The notes: generated by a model from the letters alone, not told the origin. Positions 1 to 11,626 are shown, counted from the first letter of the stretch. The stretch: DNA of 64,000 nucleotides from Bradyrhizobiaceae bacterium (GCA_020544565.1 CP078014.1:1308574-1372573); one strand, 5' to 3'. Made by a program: numbers and translations.

Positions 1-196
1 CGATCGCGCCCATGCCGTAAAGCTGTCCCGCCTTTTCCTCGAAGCGGCGGATCAGCATCATGTCGTGAAATGCCTGAAGCTCCTGCTCCTTGGTGAAGGT
101 GATGCTGTTGGGATGACCGGAGCCATTGCCCGCGGCCCGTGCCGCGTCTTTGGCGCCGCTTTTCTTCGCTGAGGCGGTTTCTTTTGAGGAAGCCAT
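1..196 (-). CDS. pdhA: Pyruvate dehydrogenase E1 component subunit alpha (N-terminal part, cut by window edge)
   Basis: Only the first 65 codons are inside the window. The start is the ATG at 196-194. An Ala/Lys/Ser-rich, probably flexible leader of about 30 residues is followed by the E1-alpha opening segment (FTKEQELQAFHDMMLIRRFEEK), which in this family leads into the thiamine-diphosphate binding fold. The enzyme decarboxylates pyruvate and reductively acetylates the lipoyl domain of E2 in the cytosolic pyruvate dehydrogenase complex. It lies about 150 bp downstream of ftsB on the same strand, the usual rhizobial order. A short GC-rich inverted repeat at 257-272, between the two genes, may be a weak terminator of the ftsB transcript. 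Identity rests on the N-terminus and on context. Confidence 0.85.
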   Translation of the reverse strand, partial: MASSKETASAKKSGAKDAARAAGNGSGHPNSITFTKEQELQAFHDMMLIRRFEEKAGQLYGMGAI

Positions 197-347
197 GTGG
201 TGTCCGGATGAGAGAGCGGGTCTTTCTCTCTACTCTAACTCACATCGCCTTGAAAGGACCGCGTGCGCGGTCGCCACATCCAACTATGACGCAACGCAAC
301 ACGCGAAATTTTAAGATCGAAAGCAGATGTTTTTTGAAACTTGAAAC

Positions 348-665
348 TCAGTTCGACGTGGTCATGCGCACGATGTCGCGCGGATGCACATAGTCGAGCT
401 GATAGCGCGTCCGCTCGTCGAGCATGTCGGGGTCGAGCCGGTCGGAGCGCAGCGACGACACGCGATGCTCGGCCGCCGCCCGTTCGCTTTTCAGCCGGGC
501 CAGTTCGGCAGTGAGCTGCACGATTTCCTGATCGAGCTCCTGACGCGCATTGAGGCCATACCGCCCGGTGTAGGCGTTGACGCCGAAATAGGCGATCAGC
601 GCCGTCGCGATCGCATAGAGCGCGAGGCCGGTCATGACGGCTTTGAGTCGGGAGCGTGAAACCAT
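348..665 (-). CDS. ftsB: FtsB/DivIC-family septum formation initiator
   Basis: A 105-residue bitopic membrane protein. It has a short basic cytoplasmic N-terminus, one membrane segment at about residues 10-28, then a coiled coil at about 42-75 rich in Glu, Leu, Ala and Arg. That is the layout of FtsB/DivIC, which with FtsL and FtsQ forms the periplasmic activator complex of septal peptidoglycan synthesis. The ATG at 665-663 is the only sensible start, because the membrane segment follows at once. In rhizobia this gene normally sits between eno and pdhA, as it does here, although three other genes have been inserted on the eno side. Family assignment is firm from topology and synteny; the sequence itself is poorly conserved. 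Confidence 0.85.
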   Translation of the reverse strand: MVSRSRLKAVMTGLALYAIATALIAYFGVNAYTGRYGLNARQELDQEIVQLTAELARLKSERAAAEHRVSSLRSDRLDPDMLDERTRYQLDYVHPRDIVRMTTSN

Positions 666-735
666 GCCCCCACGATGCGACAGCCCGGTTAATCCAATGC
701 TAACGCCGGGCCGCCCGCATCGCGTCGCCGGGACG

Positions 736-1287
736 TTACGCCTTGTGCTTGGCGACCCAGGCGGCGAAGGCGTCGATATACTGCTTCATCACCTTCTCCA
801 GCGATTCCTTGACGAGGTTGCCCTTGTCATCGAAGGCATCGCCGACCTGCCCCAGGTAGATTTCCGGCTGCTGCATGATCGGGCCGCAATAGCCCGGCAG
901 GATCTGCTTGAGGTTCATCGCCGCGCAGACGCCGCCGAGCGCGCCCGGCGAATTGCTGACGATGCCGATCGGCTTGTCCTTGAATGAGCTTTTGCCGGAG
1001 GGCCGCGAGCCCACGTCGATGGCGTTTTTCAGCACGCCGGAAATCGAGCGGTTGTATTCCGGCGTCACGAACAGCACCGCGTCGGACTGCTGGATCTTGT
1101 CGCGGAACGCCAGCCAGTCGGCGGGTGGCGTCGCCTCGAGGTCCTGGTTGAAGAACGACAGGCCGTGCAGCGTCACGATGTCGAGGGCGAGCGACGGCGG
1201 TGCGAGCTTGCCGAATGCCTGGGCAATCCTGAGCGAGAACGCCTCCTTGCGGAGGCTGCCGACGATGACGGCGACGCGATAGGCCAT
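736..1287 (-). CDS. NADPH-dependent FMN reductase (ChrR/YieF-like flavoprotein)
   Basis: A 183-residue flavodoxin-like protein. The N-terminal beta strand and phosphate loop (VAVIVGSLRKEAFS, residues 5-18) and the PEYNRSISGVLKNAID segment near residues 76-91 are characteristic of the NADPH-dependent FMN reductase family that includes chromate and quinone reductases. It probably transfers two electrons from NAD(P)H to quinones or other soluble acceptors, limiting redox cycling; the physiological substrate cannot be read from sequence. The start is the ATG at 1287-1285, preceded by an AAGGAT-type ribosome binding site. It is a single gene upstream of ftsB on the same strand and separated from the CoA-transferase gene by 149 bp. 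Confidence 0.85.
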   Translation of the reverse strand: MAYRVAVIVGSLRKEAFSLRIAQAFGKLAPPSLALDIVTLHGLSFFNQDLEATPPADWLAFRDKIQQSDAVLFVTPEYNRSISGVLKNAIDVGSRPSGKSSFKDKPIGIVSNSPGALGGVCAAMNLKQILPGYCGPIMQQPEIYLGQVGDAFDDKGNLVKESLEKVMKQYIDAFAAWVAKHKA

Positions 1288-1436
1288 GGATGATCCTTAT
1301 CAACGGTGGAGGGATGAATGCCGGACGACGTCCGGAAACGACCGGAGACCCGGTTAGTTTCCTCCGGAGAAAGATGCAAGTGCATTGATCCCGGCACTCC
1401 GCCCCCGGCGATCACATCCGCGTCATGGATACCGCG

Positions 1437-2585
1437 TCACGGCGCGACCCATCCGCTGACCCCGAGAATCTCGTCGTTGTGCTCGCCGAGCTTCGGTGCG
1501 CCCGAATGGGGATGCGGCCGCTGCCCGTCGAACGCGATCGGCAAGCCGATCACGCGCAGGCCGCTGCCCGGCAGCGCGCGCATCAGATCGGATGCCTTGA
1601 ACTGTTCGGTCTGCTCCAGTTCGGCGATAGTGTTGACCGGGCTGCACGGCACGCCGACCGCCTGGAAGACGGCGATCCATTCCGCACGCGAGCGCGTCCG
1701 CACCACACCGGCGATCAGGCCGATCAGCACGTCGCGGTGCGCGACGCGGTCCCTGCCCAGCGCGAAGCGCGGATCGCTGGCCCATTCGGGAAAGCCGAGG
1801 GCTGCGGCAAGCTTGTGGAACAGGCGGTCGTAGCCGGCCGCGATCACCATCGGAAGGTCGGCAGTCTCGAACACCTGATACGGCACGATGGACGGCGTCG
1901 CGGTTCCGGTCCGCTGCGACAGCTCGCCAGTGACATGATAGGTCGCCAGCGCAGAATCCACCCACGCCGCCGCGGTGTCGAGCAGCGAGGTGTCGATGAC
2001 GCAGCCCTTCCCGGTGACCTGGCGCTGCTGCAGCGCCGCCAGCGCGCCGATGACGCACCATTGCGCCGTCGCCTTGTCGTTGATGGGAGGCGCGCAGAAC
2101 GTCGGCGGGTCTTCATGCCGTCCGGTCTGCATCATCACGCCGCCGAACGCCTGCAACAGCGGATCGAAGCCCGGCGCGCGCGACAGCGGGCCGCTCGGCC
2201 CGAACGCCCAGATCGAGCAATAGATCAGGCGCGGATTGACGGCCTGCATCTGCTCCGGGCCGACGCCGAGATCGGCGACCACGCCCGAGCGCAGATTCTG
2301 AATCAGGATATCGGCGTCGCGCACCAGCGCCTTCAGCTTCTCGATGTCGCCGGCATCCTTCATGTCCAGCGTCACCGACCGCTTGTTGCGGTTGGTGATG
2401 TGAAACATGATCGAGGCGTCCTCGATGAAGGGCGGTCCCCAGCCGCGCGCGTCGTCGCCGCCATCGGGCTTTTCGATCTTGATGACCGTGGCGCCCATGT
2501 CCGCCATAATCGCGCCGGCAAGCGGTCCCGCCAGCGCCTGTCCGATTTCGATCACCTTAATTCCAGCAAGCGGCCCGTGCATCAT
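1437..2585 (-). CDS. Family III CoA-transferase (CaiB/BaiF type)
   Basis: A 382-residue protein with the family III CoA-transferase opening LAGIKVIEIGQALAGPLAG, the segment ADMGATVIKIEKP, and the central region with VIDTSLLD, where the conserved aspartates of the family lie. Such enzymes move CoA between carboxylic acids through an aspartyl-CoA anhydride. Known substrates include carnitine, formate/oxalate, bile acids and aromatic or methyl-branched acids. No neighbour points to a substrate. I chose the first ATG of a tandem ATG-ATG at 2585; an in-frame start 57 bp upstream would add residues that do not resemble the family. It is oriented like the flanking genes and sits 83 bp downstream of the oxygenase gene. 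Confidence 0.85.
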   Translation of the reverse strand: MMHGPLAGIKVIEIGQALAGPLAGAIMADMGATVIKIEKPDGGDDARGWGPPFIEDASIMFHITNRNKRSVTLDMKDAGDIEKLKALVRDADILIQNLRSGVVADLGVGPEQMQAVNPRLIYCSIWAFGPSGPLSRAPGFDPLLQAFGGVMMQTGRHEDPPTFCAPPINDKATAQWCVIGALAALQQRQVTGKGCVIDTSLLDTAAAWVDSALATYHVTGELSQRTGTATPSIVPYQVFETADLPMVIAAGYDRLFHKLAAALGFPEWASDPRFALGRDRVAHRDVLIGLIAGVVRTRSRAEWIAVFQAVGVPCSPVNTIAELEQTEQFKASDLMRALPGSGLRVIGLPIAFDGQRPHPHSGAPKLGEHNDEILGVSGWVAP

Positions 2586-2668
2586 TGTATCCCGTTCCCG
2601 ATTATTGATTTGGGTTTCGGGCGCATGTTGCCGGGCTCGCACCGGAACGCAAGTAAGCCGGATGCAGA

Positions 2669-3463
2669 TCAGGTGCGATTGCGGACTTCGTTGAGAATGA
2701 AGTTACCGATTCGCTTGCCGCGATTGCGCAGGACCAGCAGCGGCCCCTTGTCGACGAAATAAGTCAACAGGATGCTGTCGCGCGTCTTGACGCGATCGTG
2801 CACCGGGTCGGCAGAATGCCAGCTATCGTCTCCCACCGCGAAGGCATAGCCGGAATTCGGCGCGAACCGCATCTGCGTCGCTTTCGGCATGCTGCCATCC
2901 GGCAGCACGTCGTGGAAAATGGTGCCGATGTCGGTGTTGGCCTCGTCGCGCGGCAGATAGAGCTGCACGGTGATGCCCTTCCAGTGGGTGTCGGTGTGCG
3001 GCGGAATACGGTAGCCGGGAATGTCGCGGGTGAGGATCGGGATCGGATACATCCCCACCGACATGAAGTCCTTGCCGAAACGCTTTTCCAGGCCGGGCGC
3101 GAGCATGCGGCGGAACGCCCCTTTCACCGGCTCGGAGCACAGCGCGCTGCCGACCAGCTTCCACAGTTCCAGCTTCCCCGGCGGCAGATGCCGGATGTAT
3201 TCGGGGAACAGGTCGATCTTGACGCGGGTGTGGTTGCCGTCGGTCTGCTTGCTGCGGCCGCTCATCGGACGATAGTCCGATGCTTCCGGCATCGCATCGA
3301 GCATCGCGGCGTAGACATCCGCCGGGAAGATGTTGCTCAGCTTGATGTGGTGGAACGGCTTGGAACCGACCTCCGCCGCGCTGACCGCGGCGGCGATGTG
3401 GTCAACGAGCCGCGCGGAGTCCGTCGCGTAGTTTTGCCGATGAACGGATGCGACCTGATTCAT
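2669..3463 (-). CDS. Predicted 2-oxoglutarate/Fe(II)-dependent oxygenase
   Basis: A 264-residue soluble protein. The iron-binding triad of the double-stranded beta-helix oxygenases is visible: H156 and D158 in the HTDTHWK segment, the distal H216 in SWHSADPV, and R228, suited to bind the 2-oxoglutarate C5 carboxylate, 12 residues later. The LYLPRDEANTDIGTIFHD region supplies the sheet between them. The protein resembles the 2OG-Fe(II) family of small-molecule hydroxylases found near carbohydrate or lipid genes, but the substrate is unknown. The start ATG at 3463-3461 is preceded by a GTGGAG ribosome binding site. It lies between eno and the CoA-transferase on the same strand, so the three could be cotranscribed. 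Confidence 0.7.
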   Translation of the reverse strand: MNQVASVHRQNYATDSARLVDHIAAAVSAAEVGSKPFHHIKLSNIFPADVYAAMLDAMPEASDYRPMSGRSKQTDGNHTRVKIDLFPEYIRHLPPGKLELWKLVGSALCSEPVKGAFRRMLAPGLEKRFGKDFMSVGMYPIPILTRDIPGYRIPPHTDTHWKGITVQLYLPRDEANTDIGTIFHDVLPDGSMPKATQMRFAPNSGYAFAVGDDSWHSADPVHDRVKTRDSILLTYFVDKGPLLVLRNRGKRIGNFILNEVRNRT

Positions 3464-3548
3464 TCTGCATCTCCACGATGAGGGGACTGGCCGAGTATGG
3501 GCGACGGGCGCGCAAGTGCAAGACCCATCGCCCGCGTTTGGAGCGGAT

Positions 3549-4841
<1,293 letters not shown>

Positions 4842-4914
4842 TTAAATACCTATTGGCAAGTTAATGTGCTTCTAGCCCATTGAAACTGTCACGAAAAGGC
4901 CAGAGGGGACTCAG

Positions 4915-5340
4915 ATGTCAGTGAAGTCGCCCGAAAAATCGGAGCGTTTGATTGATAAAATTCGCCACCGATATGGGAATGCCAAACTCCTTCGAGTGTG
5001 GCCGGAGTGGTCTAGTCCTGCACTTTGGGCACCCCACTATATTGGCGCCACGCCTGTTGGCGCCTACATAGCACTGGATGAAATTGATATTTCTGAAGGC
5101 CTCAAGAATCGCTTGATTGCATGGCACGATCTGTATGACGCTCAACCCATCCCACAAATGATGAGTGAAATCGAGAAATGCGCTTTCGATGCTGAAGGTC
5201 TCAACATAGCTATTCAGCTTTCCTGCGAAGTGGATGGCGGATGCATTGTTGAATACGAGCTTGGGGACCAGAATCTTCTCATCGTTGGCGGTGCATGTGT
5301 CTGTATATTTCAGAGACCTCCACCACCAGCCAATCCGTGA
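4915..5340 (+). CDS. Hypothetical protein, AT-rich, upstream of queF
   Basis: A 141-residue soluble protein that I do not recognise. It has no signal peptide or membrane segment. A charged N-terminus (residues 1-20, Lys/Arg/Glu rich) is followed by a Trp-containing region (VWPEWSSPALW, about 28-38), and the C-terminus ends in a Pro run. A GAGGGG ribosome binding site lies just upstream of the ATG. Codon use is unlike the neighbours: many A/T third positions (for example gat aaa att, att gat att tct gaa) in a GC-rich chromosome, suggesting recent acquisition. Its stop is 15 bp from the queF start, so the two are probably cotranscribed. Its shape recalls small immunity-type or phage-derived proteins, but I make no functional claim. 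Confidence 0.65.
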   Translation: MSVKSPEKSERLIDKIRHRYGNAKLLRVWPEWSSPALWAPHYIGATPVGAYIALDEIDISEGLKNRLIAWHDLYDAQPIPQMMSEIEKCAFDAEGLNIAIQLSCEVDGGCIVEYELGDQNLLIVGGACVCIFQRPPPPANP

Positions 5341-5355
5341 AGGCCATGCCCTGTG

Positions 5356-5835
5356 ATGAAGTCCAAAACACCCTCTCGCTCCCGTCTGCAGTCATCCTTG
5401 CAACTCGGCCAGCCGGTTAAAACCCCGACGTCGCCCGACCGGGCGACGCTCGACCGGGTGCCCAACCCGCATCCCGATGCCGACTACCTCGTCCGCTTCG
5501 CCGTTCCCGAGTTCACCAGCCTGTGCCCGATCACCGGCCAGCCGGATTTCGCGCATCTGGTGATCGACTACCTGCCCGGACAATGGCTCGTGGAATCCAA
5601 GGCTTTGAAGCTTTTCCTCACCAGCTTTCGCAACCATGGCGCGTTCCATGAGGACTGCACCGTGGCGATCGGCAAGCGGCTCATGAAGGAGATCAAGCCG
5701 CGCTGGCTGCGGATCGGCGGCTACTGGTATCCGCGTGGCGGCATCCCCATCGACGTGTTCTGGCAGACCGGCAAACTGCCGCGGGATCTGTGGGTGCCGG
5801 ATCAGGGCGTCGCGCCCTATCGCGGCCGGGGCTGA
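5356..5835 (+). CDS. queF: NADPH-dependent 7-cyano-7-deazaguanine (preQ0) reductase
   Basis: A 159-residue unimodular QueF, which reduces the nitrile of preQ0 to the amine preQ1 in queuosine synthesis, a wobble modification of GUN-anticodon tRNAs. The thioimide-forming cysteine is C57 in [12 protein letters not shown], with the catalytic acid D64, and the QueF motif ESKALKLFL begins at E80. I chose the ATG at 5356; a GTG codon directly before it (5353) would add one residue. No preQ1 riboswitch is visible, because the gene starts 15 bp after the preceding hypothetical gene. Its stop lies only 6 bp from the stop of the convergent MFS transporter gene, with no room for a separate terminator. 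Confidence 0.95.
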   Translation: MKSKTPSRSRLQSSLQLGQPVKTPTSPDRATLDRVPNPHPDADYLVRFAVPEFTSLCPITGQPDFAHLVIDYLPGQWLVESKALKLFLTSFRNHGAFHEDCTVAIGKRLMKEIKPRWLRIGGYWYPRGGIPIDVFWQTGKLPRDLWVPDQGVAPYRGRG

Positions 5836-5841
5836 AGTCGC

Positions 5842-7008
5842 TCACGCCCCTGCGGGCTTGCGGTTCAGCAGCGTCGCCGACACGATGCCAAGCGCGAGAA
5901 TGATGGCCGCGCTGGCGAACAGCGTCGGCTGCGTGCCGAAATGCGTGAGCCCGAAACCGTAGACCACCGGCCCGGCCGCCTGCCCGAGGAAGAAGAAGAA
6001 GGCGTGCAGCGACACCGCCGAGGCCCGCGCCTCGGGAGCGAGTTCGCTGCTGAAAACCTGCAGCGATCCGTGCAGCGAATAGAACCCCCACCCCATCAGC
6101 AGGAAGCAGCCCGCCTGCACGCCCCACCACGGCCCGAACGAAATGACGATAAACTGGATGGCCATCATCGCCGCGCCGGCGATCATCAGCCTCTTGACGC
6201 CGATCAGCGGCAACAGCCGCGATATGCTCACGGTATAGAAAAACCCGCCGATGGCGAACATGCCGATGACGAGCCCCGGGATCGACGAGCGCGTTTCGCC
6301 GAGATCGAACAGCAGCGCGGCCACGAAGGGAAGGAAGCCGAGGATGCACAGCCCCTCGACGAACACCGACGTATAGCAGACGGCGGTGAGCGGATTGGAC
6401 ATGATGACGCGATAGCCGCGTCGCAGCGCCGCGATGTTCACCTCGCCGCGTGCGTCCGCGACGCCCGCGCGGCGGAAACCGACGATCACCGCCACCGCCG
6501 CGACGATCATCAGCACGCCGAGCGCCGCCGGCACGCCACGCCAGCCGAGCAGATCGCCGATCACGCCCGCCGACGACGATCCGAGCAGGTTGCCGGCCAT
6601 GCCGCCCGCCAGGATGCGGCCGAGCGCCACCTGCCGCCGCTCCGGCGCGACAAGGTCGCCGACCAGCCCGATCGCGATCGGAAACGTTCCGCCCGAGGCG
6701 ATGCCGCACAGGATGCGCGAGACGAACAGCAGATCGAACGAGGTTGCGAGCGCGCCGATGATGTTGGTGATGCCGAGCAGGACGAGACACACCACCATCA
6801 GCCGCGGCTTGCCGAACATGTCGGCGGCTGCGCCGAGAACCGGCTGCACCAGCGCGTAGGTCAGCGCCATCGCCGCCGACAGACTCGCCGCCACCGCCAC
6901 GGTGACGCCGAAGTCATCGGCGATCAGCGGCAGCACAGGCTCCATCGAGCGCGCCGACAGGGCGGCCGCGAAGGTCGTGATGGCGATGATATTGAGGATT
7001 GGCGGCAT
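5842..7008 (-). CDS. Major facilitator superfamily transporter
   Basis: A 388-residue protein with about twelve hydrophobic segments. It has the MFS loop pattern after segment 2 (GAAADMFGKPRLMVV, about residues 59-73) and in the mirrored position of the second half. Overall it looks like a DHA1-type drug or metabolite exporter. The first segments (LNIIAITTFAAALSARSMEP) place a charged residue inside transmembrane helix 1, typical of proton-coupled members. The substrate cannot be inferred. The start is the ATG at 7008. It lies upstream of, and convergent with, queF and is in the same orientation as kdsA, 45 bp downstream of the kdsA stop. Confidence 0.85.
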   Translation of the reverse strand: MPPILNIIAITTFAAALSARSMEPVLPLIADDFGVTVAVAASLSAAMALTYALVQPVLGAAADMFGKPRLMVVCLVLLGITNIIGALATSFDLLFVSRILCGIASGGTFPIAIGLVGDLVAPERRQVALGRILAGGMAGNLLGSSSAGVIGDLLGWRGVPAALGVLMIVAAVAVIVGFRRAGVADARGEVNIAALRRGYRVIMSNPLTAVCYTSVFVEGLCILGFLPFVAALLFDLGETRSSIPGLVIGMFAIGGFFYTVSISRLLPLIGVKRLMIAGAAMMAIQFIVISFGPWWGVQAGCFLLMGWGFYSLHGSLQVFSSELAPEARASAVSLHAFFFFLGQAAGPVVYGFGLTHFGTQPTLFASAAIILALGIVSATLLNRKPAGA

Positions 7009-7053
7009 CAGGACTTCATTCGTTCCCTTGGCGCCGCGCCGGCCGAAACAGCC

Positions 7054-7944
7054 TCAGCGCGGTGCGCTCCTTCCGCCATCTCCGACGCCGCCCTTGGCGA
7101 GCGCGTCGAAGGCCATGAGAGTTTTCACCAGCGCCTCGAACTCCTTCAGCGGCACCATGTTGGGGCCGTCGGACGGGGCGTGGTCGGGATCGGGATGGGT
7201 CTCGATGAACACGCCGGCGACGCCGACCGCCACCGCCGCCCGCGCCAGAACCGGCACGAATTCACGCTCGCCGCCGCTCGACGTTCCCTTGCCGCCGGGC
7301 TGCTGCACCGAATGGGTGGCATCGAAGATCACCGGCGCGCCGGTGGTCCGCGCCATAATCGGCAGCGCCCGCATGTCGGAGACCAGCGTGTTGTAGCCGA
7401 ACGAGACGCCGCGCTCGGTCACCAGCACGTTGGCGTTACCGCCGCCGGTGATCTTGGCGACGACGTTCGCCATGTCCCACGGCGCGAGGAACTGGCCCTT
7501 CTTGACGTTGACGACCTTGCCGGTGGCCGCCGCCGCCAGCAGCAGATCGGTCTGGCGGCAGAGAAAGGCGGGAATCTGCAGCACGTCCACCGCCTCGGCG
7601 ACGGCCGCGCACTGGCCGGCGTCGTGTACGTCGGTCAGCACCGGCAGGCCGAGGCTCGAGCGGATTTCGGCAAATATCGGAAGCGCCGCAGCGAGGCCGA
7701 GGCCGCGCGCGGCGGAGGCGCTGGTGCGGTTGGCCTTGTCGAACGAGGTCTTGTAGACGAGCCCGATCCCGAGGCGCGCCGCGATCTCCTTCAGCGCGGC
7801 CGCCACCTCCAGCCCGTGCGCCCGGCTCTCGAGCTGGCACGGCCCGGCAATCACCGCCAGCGGCAGCGCGTTGCCGAACCGGACCGAGCCCGCGGACACT
7901 ACGGGTGCGGCTGCGGCGGTCGCGGCTGTGGTCTTGGCGTTCAA
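7054..7944 (-). CDS. kdsA: 2-dehydro-3-deoxyphosphooctonate aldolase (KDO-8-P synthase)
   Basis: A 296-residue enzyme that condenses phosphoenolpyruvate with arabinose 5-phosphate to KDO 8-phosphate for the lipopolysaccharide core. Visible motifs are [60 protein letters not shown] and [12 protein letters not shown]. The start appears to be TTG at 7944, with an AGAGAGG ribosome binding site 6 bases upstream. The first 20 or so residues are an Ala/Thr/Val-rich extension before the conserved fold, so a slightly later start cannot be excluded. It sits between the VOC protein and the MFS gene, in the alphaproteobacterial pyrG-kdsA-eno neighbourhood. Confidence 0.96.
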   Translation of the reverse strand: MNAKTTAATAAAAPVVSAGSVRFGNALPLAVIAGPCQLESRAHGLEVAAALKEIAARLGIGLVYKTSFDKANRTSASAARGLGLAAALPIFAEIRSSLGLPVLTDVHDAGQCAAVAEAVDVLQIPAFLCRQTDLLLAAAATGKVVNVKKGQFLAPWDMANVVAKITGGGNANVLVTERGVSFGYNTLVSDMRALPIMARTTGAPVIFDATHSVQQPGGKGTSSGGEREFVPVLARAAVAVGVAGVFIETHPDPDHAPSDGPNMVPLKEFEALVKTLMAFDALAKGGVGDGGRSAPR

Positions 7945-8013
7945 AACGAACCTCTCTGGTGCGAACCGGGCCGGACCATGCCGACCCGGACGCGAGCGAT
8001 CAAGTGCGACCGG

Positions 8014-8886
8014 TCAATTCGCCGTCGCCTGCTCGAATATCAGGGTTGCGCCAAAAGCGGCCGAGGGCGGCACCACGAGGACGCCGGACCGACGCGTCGC
8101 TTCGATCCCGGCTCCGGCGAGGACGTCCGCCACGGCTTTGACGTCGGTGGCCGCGAGCCACAATCCCCTGATCGCCATCCCCTCGCCCACCGCAGCAGCC
8201 GCGACCCCGAACCGCGCGGTGAATTCCGCCGGCGTCATGATCGCGATCTCGCCGCGCGGCGTCGAGGCGGTGATGCAGGCCCCGTCGTCCCGCACGTCGC
8301 GCACCCCGGTCCACGCCGCGAGAAAGCCGCGATGGTCCGCCGGGTTCGCCGCGACGAGAACCGCGCCGCGCACGCCGGTCGCGCCGTTGGGGTGGAGCTG
8401 ATAGTCCGGCTTCCAGAACGCCGCCGGATTATGCTGCCGGCAGGTGAAGAACGTCGTGCCCGGCGATTGCGCGTCTTTCACAAAGACCAGCGAAAATCCC
8501 ACCGTCGTTGCGCGACCATCGGGCAGCACCGCCTCGCGCGAGAATGGCAGCGGCTGCGAGATGCCGATACCGCTGCGCGCGAAGTCGGCCGCATCGGCCT
8601 CGCTGTCGGTGCTTTCCAGCACCAGCATGGCGAGGCCGTCGCCGCGCTTGATCGCTTCGCGGCCGGGAATGCCGAAACGCTGCGACAGGCCGTCGTCGCC
8701 CAGCTTGTCCGGCTCCCCCACCGTCAGGATCTCGATGAAGAAGCCGGGAAACTGCACGACGTGATTATGCGTGCCCCACGGATGGCGGTTGCGCGCCCCG
8801 ACCTGAAATCCCGCCCGGCGATAGAACTCCGCCGCCGCGTCGAGGTCGCGCACCGCGTGGACGATGTGGTCGAGACCGCGTGGCAT
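8014..8886 (-). CDS. VOC-superfamily (glyoxalase-like) protein
   Basis: A 290-residue protein with the vicinal oxygen chelate fold of the glyoxalase-like type. Its opening LDHIVHAVRDLDAAAEFYRRAGF is typical of the first beta-alpha-beta module, with H7 a probable metal ligand, followed by NHVVQFPGFFIEIL, which carries the paired Glu. A second, weaker module runs from about residue 150 to the end. The family includes dioxygenases, isomerases and ring-cleavage-related proteins, and the substrate cannot be deduced. The start is the ATG at 8886. It is 16 bp downstream of the NIPSNAP gene on the same strand, so the two are probably cotranscribed. Confidence 0.8.
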   Translation of the reverse strand: MPRGLDHIVHAVRDLDAAAEFYRRAGFQVGARNRHPWGTHNHVVQFPGFFIEILTVGEPDKLGDDGLSQRFGIPGREAIKRGDGLAMLVLESTDSEADAADFARSGIGISQPLPFSREAVLPDGRATTVGFSLVFVKDAQSPGTTFFTCRQHNPAAFWKPDYQLHPNGATGVRGAVLVAANPADHRGFLAAWTGVRDVRDDGACITASTPRGEIAIMTPAEFTARFGVAAAAVGEGMAIRGLWLAATDVKAVADVLAGAGIEATRRSGVLVVPPSAAFGATLIFEQATAN

Positions 8887-8902
8887 GGCTGGTTGCCTCG
8901 CC

Positions 8903-9235
8903 TCACTTCACCGCGGAGAACGCGGTCGGGACCAGGAACTGGTTGGTGATGTTGGCGACGATCGGGCCGTCCTTCTCGGACTCGGCGCGGGCCGCGAGCC
9001 AGGCCGGATCGATCGAGAAAGCGGTCCATTTCGCGTCCCGCTCCGCCATCGACTCCCATTCCAGCAGATAGGTCAGTTCCTGGTTCGATTCCCCGACCAG
9101 CGTGGTGAAGAAGCCGGCCTGACGAATGCCGTGCTTGTCGAACAGCGACAGGGTGACATCGGTGAAGCGCTTGAGCAGGTGGGGCAGACGCCCGGGCAGA
9201 CAGCGATAGACGCGTATCTCGTAAACCTTGGTCAT
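8903..9235 (-). CDS. NIPSNAP-family protein
   Basis: A 110-residue ferredoxin-like (dimeric alpha-beta barrel) protein. The beginning VYEIRVYRCLPGRLPHLLKRF and the middle FFTTLVGESNQELTYLLEWESMAERDAKWTAF are the NIPSNAP pattern. Bacterial NIPSNAP proteins are of uncertain function and often sit beside catabolic or VOC-type genes, as here. It is full length for the family, with no signal peptide. The start is the ATG at 9235. It lies between pyrG and the VOC gene, and both are transcribed in the same direction. Confidence 0.85.
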   Translation of the reverse strand: MTKVYEIRVYRCLPGRLPHLLKRFTDVTLSLFDKHGIRQAGFFTTLVGESNQELTYLLEWESMAERDAKWTAFSIDPAWLAARAESEKDGPIVANITNQFLVPTAFSAVK

Positions 9236-9290
9236 GGGCCCTCGTCTTCTCCAAGAGGTGCAGGCGTGCGGCCGACCGGCCGTCGCAGCG

Positions 9291-10928
<1,638 letters not shown>

Positions 10929-11101
10929 CTACCTTTAACTCCGCCGCTGCGATTCGCAAAAACCAAACGGCTGCGTCCACAACTCATGCGGCGCGCCGGG
11001 GCAACTTCAAATTGTGAGGCCGGTCAGTGACTTGAGAGACCGTTCCGAGATTTGCAGGCAAGCGCTTGACGCATGCCTGCATATCCTTGGCCGACGATCG
11101 G

Positions 11102-11494
11102 CTATTTCGACTGTGGCGCCTGCGGGGCCGCCGGAGCCTGCGGAGCCGCGGGCGCGGCCGGCGCTTCCTGCTTCTTCAGCGAATCCAGAAGCCCGCCCGG
11201 AATGGCCGGAGGCGCGCCGGGCTGCGAGATCGGCGCGGGGCTGCCGGTGTTGAGGATCGACGCCGGCTTGCGCTGATAGGTGGCGAGCCACGACAGGAAC
11301 AGGCTGGTGACGAAAAACGCCGCGGCCAGAATCGCCGTGGTGCGGGTCAGCAGGTTGGTGGTGCCGCGGCTCGACATGAAGCCGCCGCCTCCGCCGCCGA
11401 TGCCGAGGCCGCCGCCTTCGGAGCGCTGCAGCAGCACGACCCCGATCAGGGCCGCGACGATCATGAGATGGATGACGATAATGACGGTTTGCAT
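11102..11494 (-). CDS. secG: Preprotein translocase subunit SecG
   Basis: A 130-residue SecG, the small SecYEG channel subunit that assists SecA-driven export. It has two membrane segments, at about residues 3-22 and 55-75. Between them is the family pattern LQRSEGGGLGIGGGGGGFMSSRGTTNLLTRTTAILA. A C-terminal tail of some 50 residues is rich in Pro and Ala, low in complexity and longer than in E. coli, a common alphaproteobacterial feature. The start is the ATG at 11494. It is flanked by tpiA upstream and pyrG downstream, all on the minus strand. Confidence 0.95.
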   Translation of the reverse strand: MQTVIIVIHLMIVAALIGVVLLQRSEGGGLGIGGGGGGFMSSRGTTNLLTRTTAILAAAFFVTSLFLSWLATYQRKPASILNTGSPAPISQPGAPPAIPGGLLDSLKKQEAPAAPAAPQAPAAPQAPQSK

Positions 11495-11626
11495 CGTAAC
11501 CTTCCGTCACAGCCATCGGAGCCGGGAAGCCGGCCGCGCGGATGCCTGCGGGAGTTGAAGTTGCGCGGTCTCTACACGATTGCGAGGATGATTGCCACCC
11601 CCGCAAACCGCTCATGGATCAAGGAT

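Noticed and set aside
5341..5355. preQ1 riboswitch ahead of queF
   Set aside because: Only 15 bp separate queF from the preceding gene, which leaves no room for the aptamer.
5941..8949. A 1002-codon open frame on the plus strand
   Set aside because: It is antisense to the MFS transporter, kdsA and VOC genes, all of which have clear family motifs. Its own translation is Arg/His/Asp-rich without domains, an artefact of high GC content.
11054..11080. Inverted repeat gcaggca / tgcctgc between secG and pyrG
   Set aside because: Only 7 bp with a 13-nt spacer and no T-run on either strand; too weak to call a terminator or operator.
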